Shown: positions 43,822-54,588, counted from the first letter of the stretch. The stretch is DNA of 64,000 nucleotides from Sphingobacteriales bacterium (GCA_016200915.1 JACQDV010000002.1:1-64000); one strand, 5' to 3'. The notes: generated by a model from the sequence alone, not told the origin. Numbers and translations: made by a program.

Positions 43822-45522
43822 ATGAGCACTGAAATAACCGGTATATCAATAATGTTTGTTCTTTTGATTTTACTTGCTATTCCGCTGGGTAAATACATAG
43901 GCAAAGTGTACAGTAATGAAAAAACATGGTTGGATGGTTTATTAAATCCAATAGACCGATTTTTTTTCAAACTCGGTGGTGTTAACCCATTAAAAGAAAT
44001 GAACTGGAAGCAGCACCTGCTGGCTTTATTAACGATAAACTTTATTTGGTTTCTTCTTTCCATGTTTGTGCTGATGAACATGAGTTGGTTGCCACTCAAT
44101 CCTGATCATAACCCATCCATGCCGGCTGACCTGGCATTCAATACCACTATCAGCTTTATCAGCAACACTAACCTGCAGCACTATTCCGGTGAAACAGGCA
44201 TGTCTTATTTTGGGCAACTAACAGTAATGTTGTTTCAATTCATCAGTGCAGGTTGCGGTATGGCAATGGCAGCAGTAGTGTTTTTTGCAATGAAAGAAAA
44301 AGCTACGGACAAGCTGGGCAATTTTTATTTTTTCTTTATAAGAACCTGCTCCCGCATTTTATTACCACTTGCTTTAGTGGCAGCGGTAATATTTGCTTTT
44401 AACGGCGTACCAATGACGTTTAAAGGAAAAGATACCATCACAAGTTTGCAGGGCGATACTGTACAGGTGAGCCGAGGGCCTGTTGCAGCATTTGTTGCTA
44501 TCAAACAATTAGGCACCAACGGTGGTGGTTTTTTTGGGCCTAATTCCGCACATCCATTGGAGAATCCATCTTATTTCACCAACATTATTCAAACCATTTA
44601 TATTCTGCTTATTCCCATTGCTATGGTATTTACCATGGGCTATATATTGAAACGAAGAAAATTAGCCTGGGTGATATTTGGTGTGATGCTGACAGGCTTT
44701 CTGTTATTATTGATTCCCACCATCATTAATGAAATGAATGGCAATATGGCCATTACCAAAATGGGTATAGCACAGCCATTGGGAAGTATGGAAGGAAAAG
44801 AAATTCGTTTTGGCTCTGCCGCCTCTGCCTACTGGGCAATCAATACCACTTGTACGAGCAATGGTTCTGTCAATGCGATGCATGATAGTTTAACACCACT
44901 CTCGGGTATGTTTGTCATGCTGGGTATGATGGTAAACTCGTTGTTTGGTGGTGTAGGCGTTGGTTTTTTAAATTTCTACATCTTCATCATCCTCGCTGTA
45001 TTCATCAGCGGATTAATGGTGGGAAGAACACCGGAGTTTTTAGGAAAGAAAATCGAAGCAAGAGAGATGAAAATTGCGATGATCATTGCTTTGTTACACC
45101 CGTTGCTCATTTTAGCAGGCACTGCTATTTCCAGCTATCTGTATGCACATAATTCCACCGCTTATGCTTCGTGGTTAAACAATCCCGGTTATCACGGATT
45201 TAGTGAGATGCTGTATGAATATACTTCGTCCAGTGCCAACAACGGTAGTGGCTTTGAAGGGTTGGGAGATAATACTCCTTTCTGGAACATCACCTGTGGA
45301 ATAGTAATGTTGCTGGGAAGATATTTACCCATCATCGGGCCGGTTGCTATTGCTGGTATCCTCGCCAATAAAAAATATATTCCCGAAAGTGCAGGCACAT
45401 TAAAAACAGATACAGGAACATTTGGATTGATGGTTTTTGCTGTGATTGTTATTGTTGCTGCACTATCCTTCTTCCCTGCACTGGCATTAGGACCTATAGC
45501 TGAACATTTTTCTATTCATTAA
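43822..45522 (+). CDS. kdpA: KdpA: potassium-binding and translocating subunit
   Basis: 566 residues with about ten membrane segments. Selectivity-filter regions of the SKT superfamily are seen: [34 protein letters not shown] and [11 protein letters not shown]. Together with KdpB and KdpC it forms a high-affinity, ATP-driven K+ uptake system used when potassium is scarce. It follows kdpF by 3 nt and precedes kdpB by 10 nt. Confidence 0.96.
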   Translation: MSTEITGISIMFVLLILLAIPLGKYIGKVYSNEKTWLDGLLNPIDRFFFKLGGVNPLKEMNWKQHLLALLTINFIWFLLSMFVLMNMSWLPLNPDHNPSMPADLAFNTTISFISNTNLQHYSGETGMSYFGQLTVMLFQFISAGCGMAMAAVVFFAMKEKATDKLGNFYFFFIRTCSRILLPLALVAAVIFAFNGVPMTFKGKDTITSLQGDTVQVSRGPVAAFVAIKQLGTNGGGFFGPNSAHPLENPSYFTNIIQTIYILLIPIAMVFTMGYILKRRKLAWVIFGVMLTGFLLLLIPTIINEMNGNMAITKMGIAQPLGSMEGKEIRFGSAASAYWAINTTCTSNGSVNAMHDSLTPLSGMFVMLGMMVNSLFGGVGVGFLNFYIFIILAVFISGLMVGRTPEFLGKKIEAREMKIAMIIALLHPLLILAGTAISSYLYAHNSTAYASWLNNPGYHGFSEMLYEYTSSSANNGSGFEGLGDNTPFWNITCGIVMLLGRYLPIIGPVAIAGILANKKYIPESAGTLKTDTGTFGLMVFAVIVIVAALSFFPALALGPIAEHFSIH

Positions 45523-45532
45523 TCATCGAATC

Positions 45533-47575
45533 ATGAAACAAAGAACTCCTAATAAATTATTTCAATCAGACCTGGTGAAAGAAGCATTGAGGGATTCCTT
45601 TATCAAACTGAGCCCGGCCAAAATGTTTCGTAACCCGGTAATGTTCACCGTATGGATTGGCACCATTGTAATGATTGGTGTTTGTATTTGGATTGCCACC
45701 GGCGAACAAAGCCAGGGCAATCTTACTTATAACATCATTGTAACCGGTGTTTTATTTATCACCTTACTCTTCGCCAATTTTGCAGAAGCTATTGCCGAAG
45801 CAAGAGGTAAAGCACAGGCTAATAGTTTGCGCAAAACAAGAGAAGAAACTCGGGCCAAATTATTACAGCAGGTAGGTGAAGTATTTATGAATGAAATAAA
45901 GATCATTCCATCTTCTTATTTAAAAAAAGGAGATGTATTTGTTTGTGAAGCCGGAGATATTATTCCTTCTGATGGCGAAATCATTGAAGGATTGGCCACT
46001 ATTGATGAAAGTGCCATTACCGGTGAAAGTGCCCCGGTAATAAGAGAAGCCGGTGGTGATAAAAGCAGTGTTACCGGTGGCACCAAAGTATTAAGCGATA
46101 AAATAAAAGTGAAAGTAACTACTGAGCAGGGAGAAAGTTTTTTAGATAAAATGATTGCGCTGGTTGAAGGTGCATCAAGACAAAAAACTCCCAATGAAAT
46201 TGCACTAACTATCTTACTGGCAGGTTTTACCCTGGTATTTATCATTGTAACAGTTACATTAAAACCATTTGGTGATTATGCACACACACCTATCACCATA
46301 GCCGCTTTTATTTCTTTATTTGTTTGTTTAATACCTACTACTATTGGCGGTTTATTATCTGCCATTGGTATTGCCGGTATGGACAGGGCATTAAGGGCTA
46401 ATGTAATTACAAAAAGCGGTAAAGCAGTAGAAACGGCAGGCGATATAGATGTATTGTTATTGGATAAAACCGGAACCATCACTATTGGCAACCGTAAAGC
46501 CACCAATTTTTATCCGGCACATGGAGTGGATGAAGCACATTTTATTCAATCGGTTGTACTAAGTTCACTGGCAGATGAAACACCTGAAGGAAAATCAATC
46601 ATTGAACTGGCAGGTATTGACATAAAAAATTTTACACTTACTAATCCCAGATTCATCAAGTTTACCGCAGAAACAAAAAGCTCCGGTATTGATGTGGATA
46701 ATGTTAGAATACGAAAAGGCGCTGCCGATGCTATCCGCCAATTATGTGAAAGAAATGGCAATACCTTTCCTGAAGAAACCGGCAAAATTGTAAAAGGCAT
46801 TTCCAGCAATGGCGGAACTCCGTTAGTAGTTTCAGAAAATGAAAAAGTTATTGGCGTAATAGAATTGCAGGATATTATTAAACCAGGCATACAGGAACGC
46901 TTTCAGCGTTTACGCAAAATGGGTATTAAAACAGTAATGGTTACCGGCGATAATCCTTTAACCGCAAAATACATTGCTGAAAAAGCAGGAGTGGATGATT
47001 TTATTGCCGAAGCCAAACCGGAAGATAAAATGAATTACATCCGCAAAGAACAAAAAGAAGGAAGATTAGTGGCGATGATGGGCGATGGCACTAATGATGC
47101 CCCGGCATTAGCACAGGCAGATGTAGGCGTGGCAATGAACAGCGGTACACAAGCCGCTAAAGAAGCCGGCAATATGGTTGACCTGGATAATGACCCCACT
47201 AAACTGATTGAAGTAGTAGAGATAGGCAAACAGTTGCTGATGACAAGAGGAACATTAACTACCTTCAGCATTGCCAATGACGTGGCAAAATATTTTGCTA
47301 TTGTTCCGGCCTTATTCATTACTTCTATTCCTGCATTGCAGGCATTGAATATTATGAAGCTGCACAGCCCGGAAACTGCTATACTTTCCGCAGTAATTTT
47401 CAATGCCATTATTATACCGCTGTTAATTCCATTAGCATTAAAAGGGGTTACCTATAAACCAATTGGCGCCAGTGCACTATTAAGAAGGAATTTATTTATT
47501 TATGGGTTGGGTGGTGTTGTTGTTCCGTTTATTGGTATCAAACTGATTGATGTACTGGTAGCACTATTCATTTAA
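45533..47575 (+). CDS. kdpB: KdpB: ATP-hydrolysing P-type subunit
   Basis: 680 residues. P-type ATPase motifs: TGES (163-166), DKTGT with phosphoacceptor D311, KGAADAI in the nucleotide domain, [10 protein letters not shown] and [17 protein letters not shown]. The length and the membrane layout fit KdpB. It couples ATP hydrolysis to K+ transport through KdpA. Confidence 0.96.
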   Translation: MKQRTPNKLFQSDLVKEALRDSFIKLSPAKMFRNPVMFTVWIGTIVMIGVCIWIATGEQSQGNLTYNIIVTGVLFITLLFANFAEAIAEARGKAQANSLRKTREETRAKLLQQVGEVFMNEIKIIPSSYLKKGDVFVCEAGDIIPSDGEIIEGLATIDESAITGESAPVIREAGGDKSSVTGGTKVLSDKIKVKVTTEQGESFLDKMIALVEGASRQKTPNEIALTILLAGFTLVFIIVTVTLKPFGDYAHTPITIAAFISLFVCLIPTTIGGLLSAIGIAGMDRALRANVITKSGKAVETAGDIDVLLLDKTGTITIGNRKATNFYPAHGVDEAHFIQSVVLSSLADETPEGKSIIELAGIDIKNFTLTNPRFIKFTAETKSSGIDVDNVRIRKGAADAIRQLCERNGNTFPEETGKIVKGISSNGGTPLVVSENEKVIGVIELQDIIKPGIQERFQRLRKMGIKTVMVTGDNPLTAKYIAEKAGVDDFIAEAKPEDKMNYIRKEQKEGRLVAMMGDGTNDAPALAQADVGVAMNSGTQAAKEAGNMVDLDNDPTKLIEVVEIGKQLLMTRGTLTTFSIANDVAKYFAIVPALFITSIPALQALNIMKLHSPETAILSAVIFNAIIIPLLIPLALKGVTYKPIGASALLRRNLFIYGLGGVVVPFIGIKLIDVLVALFI

Positions 47576-47586
47576 AACTTACAATT

Positions 47587-48147
47587 ATGAAAGAACATAT
47601 TTTTCCGGCCATAAAAATTACATTTGTTTCATTGCTGTTTTTCTCCGGCATCTATACATTGATTGTATTGGGTGTGGTACAATTCTCCACCAATAAAGGA
47701 GATGGAAGTATTATAAAAGAAAATGGCAAAAAATATTACAGTAATGTTGGACAGAAGTTTACAGATGATAAATATTTCTGGAGCCGCCCATCGGCCGTTG
47801 ATTATAATGCTGCCAGTGCAGGCGGAAGCAACAAAGGGCCAACCAATCCTCAATACTTAGCACAGGTACAAGCAAGAACTGATACATTCTTAGTACATAA
47901 TCCCGGTGTTAAAAAAGAAGATATCCCGTCAGACTTAGTTACGTCAAGCGGCAGCGGATTAGATCCGCACATTTCGGTTCAGGCAGCTAACGTACAGATA
48001 GATCGTATTGCTAAAATAAGGGGTATTGCTGCCGCCAATATTGAACAACTTATTTTAAGTAATACCGAAAAACCTTTGCTTTGTTTTATGGGAACAGAAA
48101 GAATAAATGTTTTAAAATTAAATTTAGCGTTGGATAACCTGAAATAA
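47587..48147 (+). CDS. kdpC: KdpC: stabilising subunit of the K+ ATPase
   Basis: 186 residues with a single N-terminal membrane helix (about 8-30). Motifs KFTDDKYFWSRPSA, SAGGSNKGPTNP and PSDLVTSSGSGLDPHIS are typical of KdpC. It assists nucleotide binding by KdpB. It follows kdpB by 11 nt. Confidence 0.95.
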   Translation: MKEHIFPAIKITFVSLLFFSGIYTLIVLGVVQFSTNKGDGSIIKENGKKYYSNVGQKFTDDKYFWSRPSAVDYNAASAGGSNKGPTNPQYLAQVQARTDTFLVHNPGVKKEDIPSDLVTSSGSGLDPHISVQAANVQIDRIAKIRGIAAANIEQLILSNTEKPLLCFMGTERINVLKLNLALDNLK

Positions 48148-48159
48148 AAATCAGTATCA

Positions 48160-49284
48160 ATGGCCGATAAAGAACAAACAGTACAGCATTTTTTAGACCT
48201 CATTAAAAAGTCAAGAAGAGGTAAGTTTAAAATTTACATTGGCATGAGTGCCGGTGTGGGAAAGACTTACCGAATGTTGCAGGAAGCCCATGCTTTATTA
48301 AGAAACGGAATTGATGTAAAGATTGGTTACATTGAAACACATCACCGAAAAGAAACACATGAACTGCTGGATGGCCTGCCGGTGATACCAAGAAGAAAAT
48401 TATTTTATAAAGGAAAAGAGTTAGAAGAATTAGATGTGCAGGCGGTGATTAATTTAAGACCGGAAGTGGTAGTGGTGGATGAACTGGCGCATACCAATAT
48501 TGAAGGCAGTAAAAACAGTAAACGCTGGCAGGATGTGGTTGAAATACTCGAAGCCGGCATCAATGTAATCAGTGCCGTAAATATCCAACATATTGAAAGC
48601 CTCAATGAAGAAGTAAAAGAGATAACCGGTGTGGAAGTAAAAGAACGCATACCCGACAGTGTGGTGGCAGAAGCAGATGAAGTAGTAAACATTGACCTGA
48701 CAGCGGATGAGCTTATTACCAGACTGAAAGAAGGAAAAATTTATGATGCAGCCAAAATAGAAACGGCTTTAAAAAACTTCTTTAAAAGTGAGCACATTCT
48801 TCAACTACGGGAGTTAGCATTAAAAGAAGTGGCCTCGCAGGTAGAAAGAAAAGTGGAGAGTGAAGTGACTAAAACTACCGCCATGAAACATGAACGCTTC
48901 CTGGCCTGCATCAGTTCCAATGATGAAACTGCCAAAACCGTTATCCGCAAAACAGCGAGGTTAGCCAATTATTACAACAGTAAATGGTATGTACTGTATG
49001 TACAAACGCCTGACGAAAAGCCAGATAAAATTCCATTAGATAAACAACGTCATTTAATCAATAATTTTAAGCTGGCTACTGAACTGGGGGCCGAGATTAT
49101 TAAAACAGAAAATGATAATGTGTCCAAAGCCATTATTGAACAGTGTGATGAAAGGAGCATTACCACCATTTGCATTGGCAAACCGCATTTGAATTTGTTC
49201 AGGGTAATACTGGCTACAAACGTATTCAATGAACTGTTAAAAAAATTATCGGCCAGCAGTATTGACTTAGTAATTTTAAGCTGA
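48160..49284 (+). CDS. kdpD: KdpD N-terminal sensor protein without kinase (KdpD + USP domains)
   Basis: 374 residues against about 890 in full-length KdpD. The N-terminal KdpD domain has Walker A GMSAGVGKTY and Walker B VVVVDELAHTN; a universal-stress-protein-like domain fills about 245-374 (RFLACISSNDETAKTVIR). The four membrane helices, GAF and kinase domains of KdpD are missing and the gene ends in a proper stop that overlaps the next start by one base. The kinase function is provided by the separate protein downstream. Such split KdpD proteins are known in Bacteroidota and cyanobacteria. It probably relays the potassium or turgor signal to that kinase by direct contact. Confidence 0.9.
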   Translation: MADKEQTVQHFLDLIKKSRRGKFKIYIGMSAGVGKTYRMLQEAHALLRNGIDVKIGYIETHHRKETHELLDGLPVIPRRKLFYKGKELEELDVQAVINLRPEVVVVDELAHTNIEGSKNSKRWQDVVEILEAGINVISAVNIQHIESLNEEVKEITGVEVKERIPDSVVAEADEVVNIDLTADELITRLKEGKIYDAAKIETALKNFFKSEHILQLRELALKEVASQVERKVESEVTKTTAMKHERFLACISSNDETAKTVIRKTARLANYYNSKWYVLYVQTPDEKPDKIPLDKQRHLINNFKLATELGAEIIKTENDNVSKAIIEQCDERSITTICIGKPHLNLFRVILATNVFNELLKKLSASSIDLVILS

Positions 49285-51014
49285 TGAAAATTAAAACCAA
49301 ATTATTACTCGGTGTGGGGCTACTGTTTGCCATGGTCATTGCTATTACTATTGTAAGTGCCCTGCTTATTAACCGGCTTACCGATGATACTAAAAAAATA
49401 CTGGTAGCCAATTATAATTCGATTGACTATTCCCGCATCATGCTTCATGCTTTTAATAATGATACTATTGATATTGCCGAGCAAAAAATCTTTGCAGATA
49501 ATCTAAAAAAACAACAGCAGAACATTACCGAGACAGGCGAACAGGACCTCACCGATAAGTTAGCAGCAGATTATTTATTGTTGTCAAAAAACTACAGCGA
49601 TATTAACCTGATGAAAAGCATTCGTAATGATATTTCTGATATTATGCTGCTCAACATGCAGGCCATAAAGCGGAAAGAGAAACAGGCGGAAACTACTGCG
49701 GAAAATGCCATCACATTAATCACATTGGTAGGAACAGTTTGTTTTATTATAGCCCTTGTGCTGTTTTTTAATTTACCGGGAAATATTGCTAATCCTATTA
49801 AAGAACTTACTTCCAGCATTAAACAAATTGCTCAAAGAAATTATTCCCAGCGGGTACATTTTGAAAAGAAAAACGAGTTTGGGGACCTGGCAGAGTCATT
49901 TAATACCATGGCAGAAAAACTGGAAGAATTCCAGGCAAGCAGTTTACAGAAACTGATGATTGAAAAGAAGCGGATTGAAACACTCATCAACAATATGAAC
50001 GACCCGGTGATAGGTTTGGATGATAGTAAGAAAGTGCTGTTCATGAATGATGTAGCGTTGAAAATATCCGGATTGAAAACGGAAGAAGTGGCCGGCAAAC
50101 CGATACAGGATATTGCGGTGAACAATGACCTGATACGTTCTTTAATACAGGATTTATTTGCTGATAATAAAGAAGCAGCAGAAAAAATTCCTGTTAAGAT
50201 TTATGCAGATAATAAAGAGAGTTACTTTGAGAAAGAAATCATTCCTATCAAAATTATCCCTACCGGCGAAAAAGAAGAAAAACTAATTGGCAATGTAATC
50301 TTCTTACAAAACATTACTCCCTATAAAGAATTGGATTTTGCCAAAACCAATTTTATTGCAACCGTTTCACATGAATTAAAAACACCGATTGCCTCTATTA
50401 AAATGAGTTCTCAGTTATTGGAGAATAAGCAGGTAGGCGAACTGAATGAAGAACAGTTAAGTCTTGTACAAAGTATTAAAGAAGATGCGGGAAGATTATT
50501 GAAAATAACCGGTGAATTACTCAATATGACACAGGTAGAAACCGGAACGATTCAATTATCTGCTTTACCGGCTTCTCCAAAAGAAATTATTGATTATGCA
50601 GTGAATGCCAACAAAACACTGGCGGATGAAAAAAACATCAAACTGCAGGTTTCCGTACCCAGTGAAATAACTAATGTACTGGCTGATAAAGACAAAACAG
50701 CCTGGGTACTTACTAATCTTATTTCTAATGCCATCCGGTATAGTTATGATAATTCGGTGGTGCGCATTGAAGCAGCGCCTGAAAATAACTACATCAAATT
50801 TTCAGTAACGGATACAGGCCAGGGAATAGAACCACAATATGTAAATAAAATCTTCGATCGTTACTTCCGTATTCCCGGCACTAAAAAAGAAGGCACCGGT
50901 TTGGGACTCAGCATCAGTAAAGAATTTATTGAAGCCCAGGGTGGAACAATTACTGTACAAAGTGAATTTGGAGCAGGAAGTATTTTTTCCTTCTCCCTCA
51001 CAAAAGCAAGTTAA
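49284..51014 (+). CDS. HAMP-PAS sensor histidine kinase of the kdp locus
   Basis: 576 residues. Two membrane helices (about 8-30 and 142-163) bound a helical periplasmic sensor (about 31-140). A HAMP (164-217), a PAS (about 225-345), HisKA with H363 in TVSHELKTP and HATPase_c (NLISNAIRYS, DTGQGIEP, GTGLGLSISKEF) follow. Its start overlaps the KdpD-N stop by one base (TGATG arrangement), so the two are translationally coupled and likely form one sensing unit. The probable partner regulator is the sigma-54 activator at 41219-42559; no OmpR-type KdpE is present here. Confidence 0.9.
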   Translation: MKIKTKLLLGVGLLFAMVIAITIVSALLINRLTDDTKKILVANYNSIDYSRIMLHAFNNDTIDIAEQKIFADNLKKQQQNITETGEQDLTDKLAADYLLLSKNYSDINLMKSIRNDISDIMLLNMQAIKRKEKQAETTAENAITLITLVGTVCFIIALVLFFNLPGNIANPIKELTSSIKQIAQRNYSQRVHFEKKNEFGDLAESFNTMAEKLEEFQASSLQKLMIEKKRIETLINNMNDPVIGLDDSKKVLFMNDVALKISGLKTEEVAGKPIQDIAVNNDLIRSLIQDLFADNKEAAEKIPVKIYADNKESYFEKEIIPIKIIPTGEKEEKLIGNVIFLQNITPYKELDFAKTNFIATVSHELKTPIASIKMSSQLLENKQVGELNEEQLSLVQSIKEDAGRLLKITGELLNMTQVETGTIQLSALPASPKEIIDYAVNANKTLADEKNIKLQVSVPSEITNVLADKDKTAWVLTNLISNAIRYSYDNSVVRIEAAPENNYIKFSVTDTGQGIEPQYVNKIFDRYFRIPGTKKEGTGLGLSISKEFIEAQGGTITVQSEFGAGSIFSFSLTKAS

Positions 51015-51022
51015 CTCATTGA

Positions 51023-51637
51023 TTATTTTTGCAGCACTACGGTAATATCGGCACTTTGTTTAACGGTTGCCATAATACCATTATCATCTTCCTGAAATGA
51101 ATTAGTGAACTTGCTGGTTAAAGTAAGTTTATTACCGGAAATAACATATTTGTATCCAATCGGCTTTGATTCCATTGAATCAAGACCAATAGCTATGAAA
51201 CCACCTGTGAAGTATAATGAATCAGTTCCAACCAGTTTATACGAGCCTGATGAATTACCTGGAGGAAGTGTAAAAGAAAAAGGCATGTCCAAACTATCTT
51301 CCAGCACACCATTGGTATAGAATTTACCATATGCTGTAGTACTCAAATCATATCCAATACCTGTTCCTGTAAATGTATTAGTGGCAAACGTAATTGTTCC
51401 TTTATTATTGGTAGTAGAATAATCAGCAGTTGTGATGGCCCTTACAACATCAGTCCCGTCGGTTTCAGATACATCTGATTTTGTATTGGCAGAGAGCCCA
51501 GCAAAATTCCATGTTCCTGATACAGAACCGGATCCGGTGCCACCCGCAGAAGTGTCAATGCTATGTTCTTTTGAACATGAGAAGATGGTAACGCTGATTA
51601 ACATCCATAAGGTTAATTTGACAAAGGAATACTTCAT
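51023..51637 (-). CDS. Lipoprotein of unknown function
   Basis: 204 residues with a type II signal peptide (TIFSC, lipid-modified C21). The mature protein is Ser/Thr/Gly-rich and beta-like (GSGSVSGTWNFAGLSANTKS; GNKLTLTSKFT), similar to small lipocalin-like lipoproteins of Bacteroidota, without a definite family. It is convergent with the kinase gene, 8 nt apart. Confidence 0.7.
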   Translation of the reverse strand: MKYSFVKLTLWMLISVTIFSCSKEHSIDTSAGGTGSGSVSGTWNFAGLSANTKSDVSETDGTDVVRAITTADYSTTNNKGTITFATNTFTGTGIGYDLSTTAYGKFYTNGVLEDSLDMPFSFTLPPGNSSGSYKLVGTDSLYFTGGFIAIGLDSMESKPIGYKYVISGNKLTLTSKFTNSFQEDDNGIMATVKQSADITVVLQK

Positions 51638-51742
51638 ACGAATTATTTTTTTTCGAAATTACAGTTTATACTTCAAAAAAAAGAAGCTACCGGCTTTTTT
51701 AATAGTGTATCAGTTTCAAAATTTGACCGCTGAATGCTTTGA

Positions 51743-51818
51743 TTTCACGCCAGGACGCAAAGAAAATAAGCCTCAAAAAATCCTGGCGCCTTTGCTCCTT
51801 ATATTTCTTTGCCTGAAA
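51743..51818. repeat. Degenerate palindromic repeat (TTTCACGCCAGGACGCAAAG type)
   Basis: TTTCACGCCAGGACGCAAAG at one end is answered by CTTTG and CCTGAAA at the other, and an inner pair CGCCAGGA / TCCTGGCG is perfect. The composition recalls the dispersed TTCACGCAAAG / CTTTGCGTGAA repeats seen in many bacterial genomes. It fills much of the 207-bp gap 51638-51844. Confidence 0.55.
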
Positions 51819-51844
51819 AGTTCAAACTTATACACAACTTTTTT

Positions 51845-53407
51845 TTATTGCAACGCCTCTTTTAACAGCACATCCACAGTTCTTTCATATAATGCATAAG
51901 CCCTTTGAGGTGAACTGCCAATACAAACCAATCCAATTTTCCCGTATTGCGACATAGCACCTATTAAATGAAACATCACCCCTTCCTGTGATGATCCATC
52001 ATACATCAATCCATTATACATAGCTATATCAATCAAATCATGCGGAGTTAGTCCTTTGTAAACATCATTCTTTAAATTATCGGTAGCATAATAATACCTG
52101 GTTTGTCCGTTAGCGGTTTTATAAATACCTGTGGCCGAATCATAATTACCATCAGTAAGAAACTGCAGCATTAAATAAGGGTGCGTAGTGCCTCCTTTAC
52201 GGAGGTTGATTTCAATAGCGTAGTGTTTCCACCGGTCATTTTCTTTTACAGATATAAAGTCGATACCAAATCTTCCTATTACGCCATAATGCTTTAATAC
52301 CTCCGCCACTCTTTTTCCCATCTCCCCTATTTCAACCGCATAATCTTTATTAGCCGGAAAGCTGGCACCCATAAATACCTGTCCGCTTTCTCCTCCTAAT
52401 TCCTGGTCGTGTGTGGAAATAACATCTACCATTCCTAATGGATTAACACGGCATTGAACAGAAGGGGAATTAATGATCTCCCCTTCGATAAAGGCTTCCA
52501 CAATACCACCCATATTCTGAAACTTATAAAAATATTTTTCATAGCTCAATTCATCCGCCACAATGCGAAATGTTTTTTTGAACATGGCATTTATCCATCT
52601 CCTCAAATCATCATTTGCAGGTGCCCCATCGTAATGAAATACTCCATTCCCTTCACCGGAAAATCCATCATTCATCTTTACTACTGCTTTTTTTACCCAT
52701 GGGTAATTAATTTTCAATTCAACAAGTGCATTAATTACTTCTTCTTCATTTTTTAAATTTTCATAACCGGGCGGAACAGGAATATTACATTCTTTAAAAA
52801 TTTTACGGCTGCCGCTTTTGGTTCCTGAAAAATATAAATCAGGATCACAACCATATAACGGCATATTTAATCTCACCGCTAAAGACCGCTCATGTTCCGT
52901 TACATTAAAACAAGCCAGATGACAAATATTACCTTCAGGGATATACATGCGGATACGCTGCATCAATCTTGGCCTGGCTAATATTTTTTCAGTGAGTGAT
53001 TTATGTGAAGCATCAAAACAACTCAGCAAGATCAACCGCTGCCTTGCATGATAACCGGTAATGCCGGGAAGCAAATGCAAATAATAATCAATAATCACCG
53101 GATCAATCGGCACACTGGTAATGTAAATAATTTGTGTGCGGGGCATCCGCAGCAACATCAATAAACACAATAATCTTTCTTCATAATGCAGCACTCCATT
53201 TATTTTGGAGAGAATTTCCTGGTCAAGTGTAAGACTTGGAATGATCACTACTGTTTTAGCGGCGAGTTTATCCGGAAATGAATTTTCGTACTCCTTAGTA
53301 AATCGTTTTTGTAATTGGTGGAACAAAGCAATTTCTTCCACCGAACCCTGCGGAGGATGATGAAACCCGTTTACAGATCCCAATACATATTCAGCGGTAA
53401 AAGGCAT
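51845..53407 (-). CDS. ATP-grasp ligase with pre-ATP-grasp domain (PGM1-related)
   Basis: 520 residues. The first 190 look like a pre-ATP-grasp domain (VVIIPSLTLDQEILSKI). The ATP-grasp core follows: VVKMNDGFSGEGNGVF (nucleotide-binding Lys and Gly-rich loop), GGIVEAFIEGE, and YAIEINLRKGGTTHP with the Mg-binding Glu and Asn. The build resembles the peptide-ligase PGM1 family, which joins amino acids or peptides by forming acyl-phosphates. No peptide precursor, transporter or amidohydrolase partner lies next to it, so the substrate is open. It is single and preceded by a gap without other genes. Confidence 0.75.
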   Translation of the reverse strand: MPFTAEYVLGSVNGFHHPPQGSVEEIALFHQLQKRFTKEYENSFPDKLAAKTVVIIPSLTLDQEILSKINGVLHYEERLLCLLMLLRMPRTQIIYITSVPIDPVIIDYYLHLLPGITGYHARQRLILLSCFDASHKSLTEKILARPRLMQRIRMYIPEGNICHLACFNVTEHERSLAVRLNMPLYGCDPDLYFSGTKSGSRKIFKECNIPVPPGYENLKNEEEVINALVELKINYPWVKKAVVKMNDGFSGEGNGVFHYDGAPANDDLRRWINAMFKKTFRIVADELSYEKYFYKFQNMGGIVEAFIEGEIINSPSVQCRVNPLGMVDVISTHDQELGGESGQVFMGASFPANKDYAVEIGEMGKRVAEVLKHYGVIGRFGIDFISVKENDRWKHYAIEINLRKGGTTHPYLMLQFLTDGNYDSATGIYKTANGQTRYYYATDNLKNDVYKGLTPHDLIDIAMYNGLMYDGSSQEGVMFHLIGAMSQYGKIGLVCIGSSPQRAYALYERTVDVLLKEALQ

Positions 53408-53487
53408 GCAAGCTTTATTACCCTTACAAGTTATACGTTAGATACGACAGTAGTGTTGAGTTGAATCGTTCAGGTTAATGACATTTA

Positions 53488-54588
53488 TCAGGCATCCTGC
53501 CCAATCCACACAGCGCCGTTAATGCTGTTTCGGGAAGCACCGGTTACGGAAGCAAGTACATTGTATTCTTCCCGCCACCTTAATACTCCTATTAATGCCA
53601 TTACTAAAGCTTCTTTATAGTTAACCAATTTTTCATCGGGCACTATTACGTCTATATTTACTTCCGTCAACATTTCGTTTAAGCGATGAATGAGAAATTT
53701 GTTGTTAGCACCGCCGCCAGTAATAAGTAGTTTGTGGTTTGTTGTTTGTGGTTTGTTGTTGGAAGAAAATGAAAGAATTGAGTTTTTTATCTGCTGACAA
53801 ATATGCTCAACATAAGTTCTTAATGCATCCTGCACATCAATACCGGCTTCTTTAATAATAGGATAAACTATATCGGTTCCAAAATCATTGGCGAGTGATT
53901 TGGGCCATGATTTTTTGTAATAATCTAATGCATTTAATTTATCCAATAAATTTTCATCTGCTTCTCCACCGGCTGCTATCATTCCATTTTCATCATATTC
54001 TTTCCCTGCATCTATAGCCAGCATATTTAATACACGGTTAGCTGAACATACATCAAAAGCGACATACGCATCTGCATTGATTGAAATATTAGCAATGCCT
54101 CCAATATTTAGAAACAAAGAATAATCTCCCAACAATAATTTTTCACCTATAGGAACAATGGGTGCACCTTGTCCGCCCAATGCAATATCCATAGCTCTTA
54201 GGTCAGACACTACATTAATTCCCGTTTCAGCAGCGATAGCAGCACCATCTCCAATTTGTCCTGTCATTTGCTGTGCCGGTGAATGAAAAGTGGTGTGACC
54301 ATGTGAGGCGATCAATTGAACTTTATAATGCAACTGATGGGCTTCAATAAAACGATTAACTTCCCTGCCCAGGTAATGCCCATAAGCAGTGTGCAGCAAC
54401 TGGTAATCCAATGCAGGCAGATGAACAGCATTTTTTAATTTCTCTTTCCATTCAACAGTATATGGATAACAGTCTGCGGCTAATATCTCATAACTCCATT
54501 TGCCGCCATTTTCGTGTATTTCTGCAAACACTATATCCAGTCCATCCAGCGAACTGCCGCTCATTAAACCAATTGCCCGGTACAGCAT
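53488..54588 (-). CDS. anmK: AnmK: anhydro-N-acetylmuramic acid kinase
   Basis: 366 residues. AnmK phosphorylates and opens 1,6-anhydro-MurNAc to recycle cell-wall sugars. The signature start AIGLMSGSSLDGLDIV, the motif SHGHTTFHSP, IGDGAAIAAETGINVVSDLR and the C-terminal ITGGGANNKFL are all present. Between SFSSN and LLITGGG the protein has KPQTTNHK, encoded by a CCACAAAC-type repeat, the same peptide as in adenine deaminase. The insertion keeps the frame. Confidence 0.93.
   Translation of the reverse strand: MLYRAIGLMSGSSLDGLDIVFAEIHENGGKWSYEILAADCYPYTVEWKEKLKNAVHLPALDYQLLHTAYGHYLGREVNRFIEAHQLHYKVQLIASHGHTTFHSPAQQMTGQIGDGAAIAAETGINVVSDLRAMDIALGGQGAPIVPIGEKLLLGDYSLFLNIGGIANISINADAYVAFDVCSANRVLNMLAIDAGKEYDENGMIAAGGEADENLLDKLNALDYYKKSWPKSLANDFGTDIVYPIIKEAGIDVQDALRTYVEHICQQIKNSILSFSSNNKPQTTNHKLLITGGGANNKFLIHRLNEMLTEVNIDVIVPDEKLVNYKEALVMALIGVLRWREEYNVLASVTGASRNSINGAVWIGQDA
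53729..53762 (-). repeat. In-frame CCACAAAC-type repeat inside anmK
   Basis: Read on the minus strand, AACAACAAACCACAAAC is followed by a second, slightly shifted copy. It encodes NNKPQTTNHK immediately before the ITGGG motif of AnmK. It is the same repeat family as 31834-31864 in ade, which is read on the plus strand. Confidence 0.75.

Noticed and set aside
53408-53487. TTGAA-N4-TCAGG as a third FNR-type site before the ATP-grasp gene
   Set aside because: It lacks the TGAT/ATCA core shared by the two cco sites.
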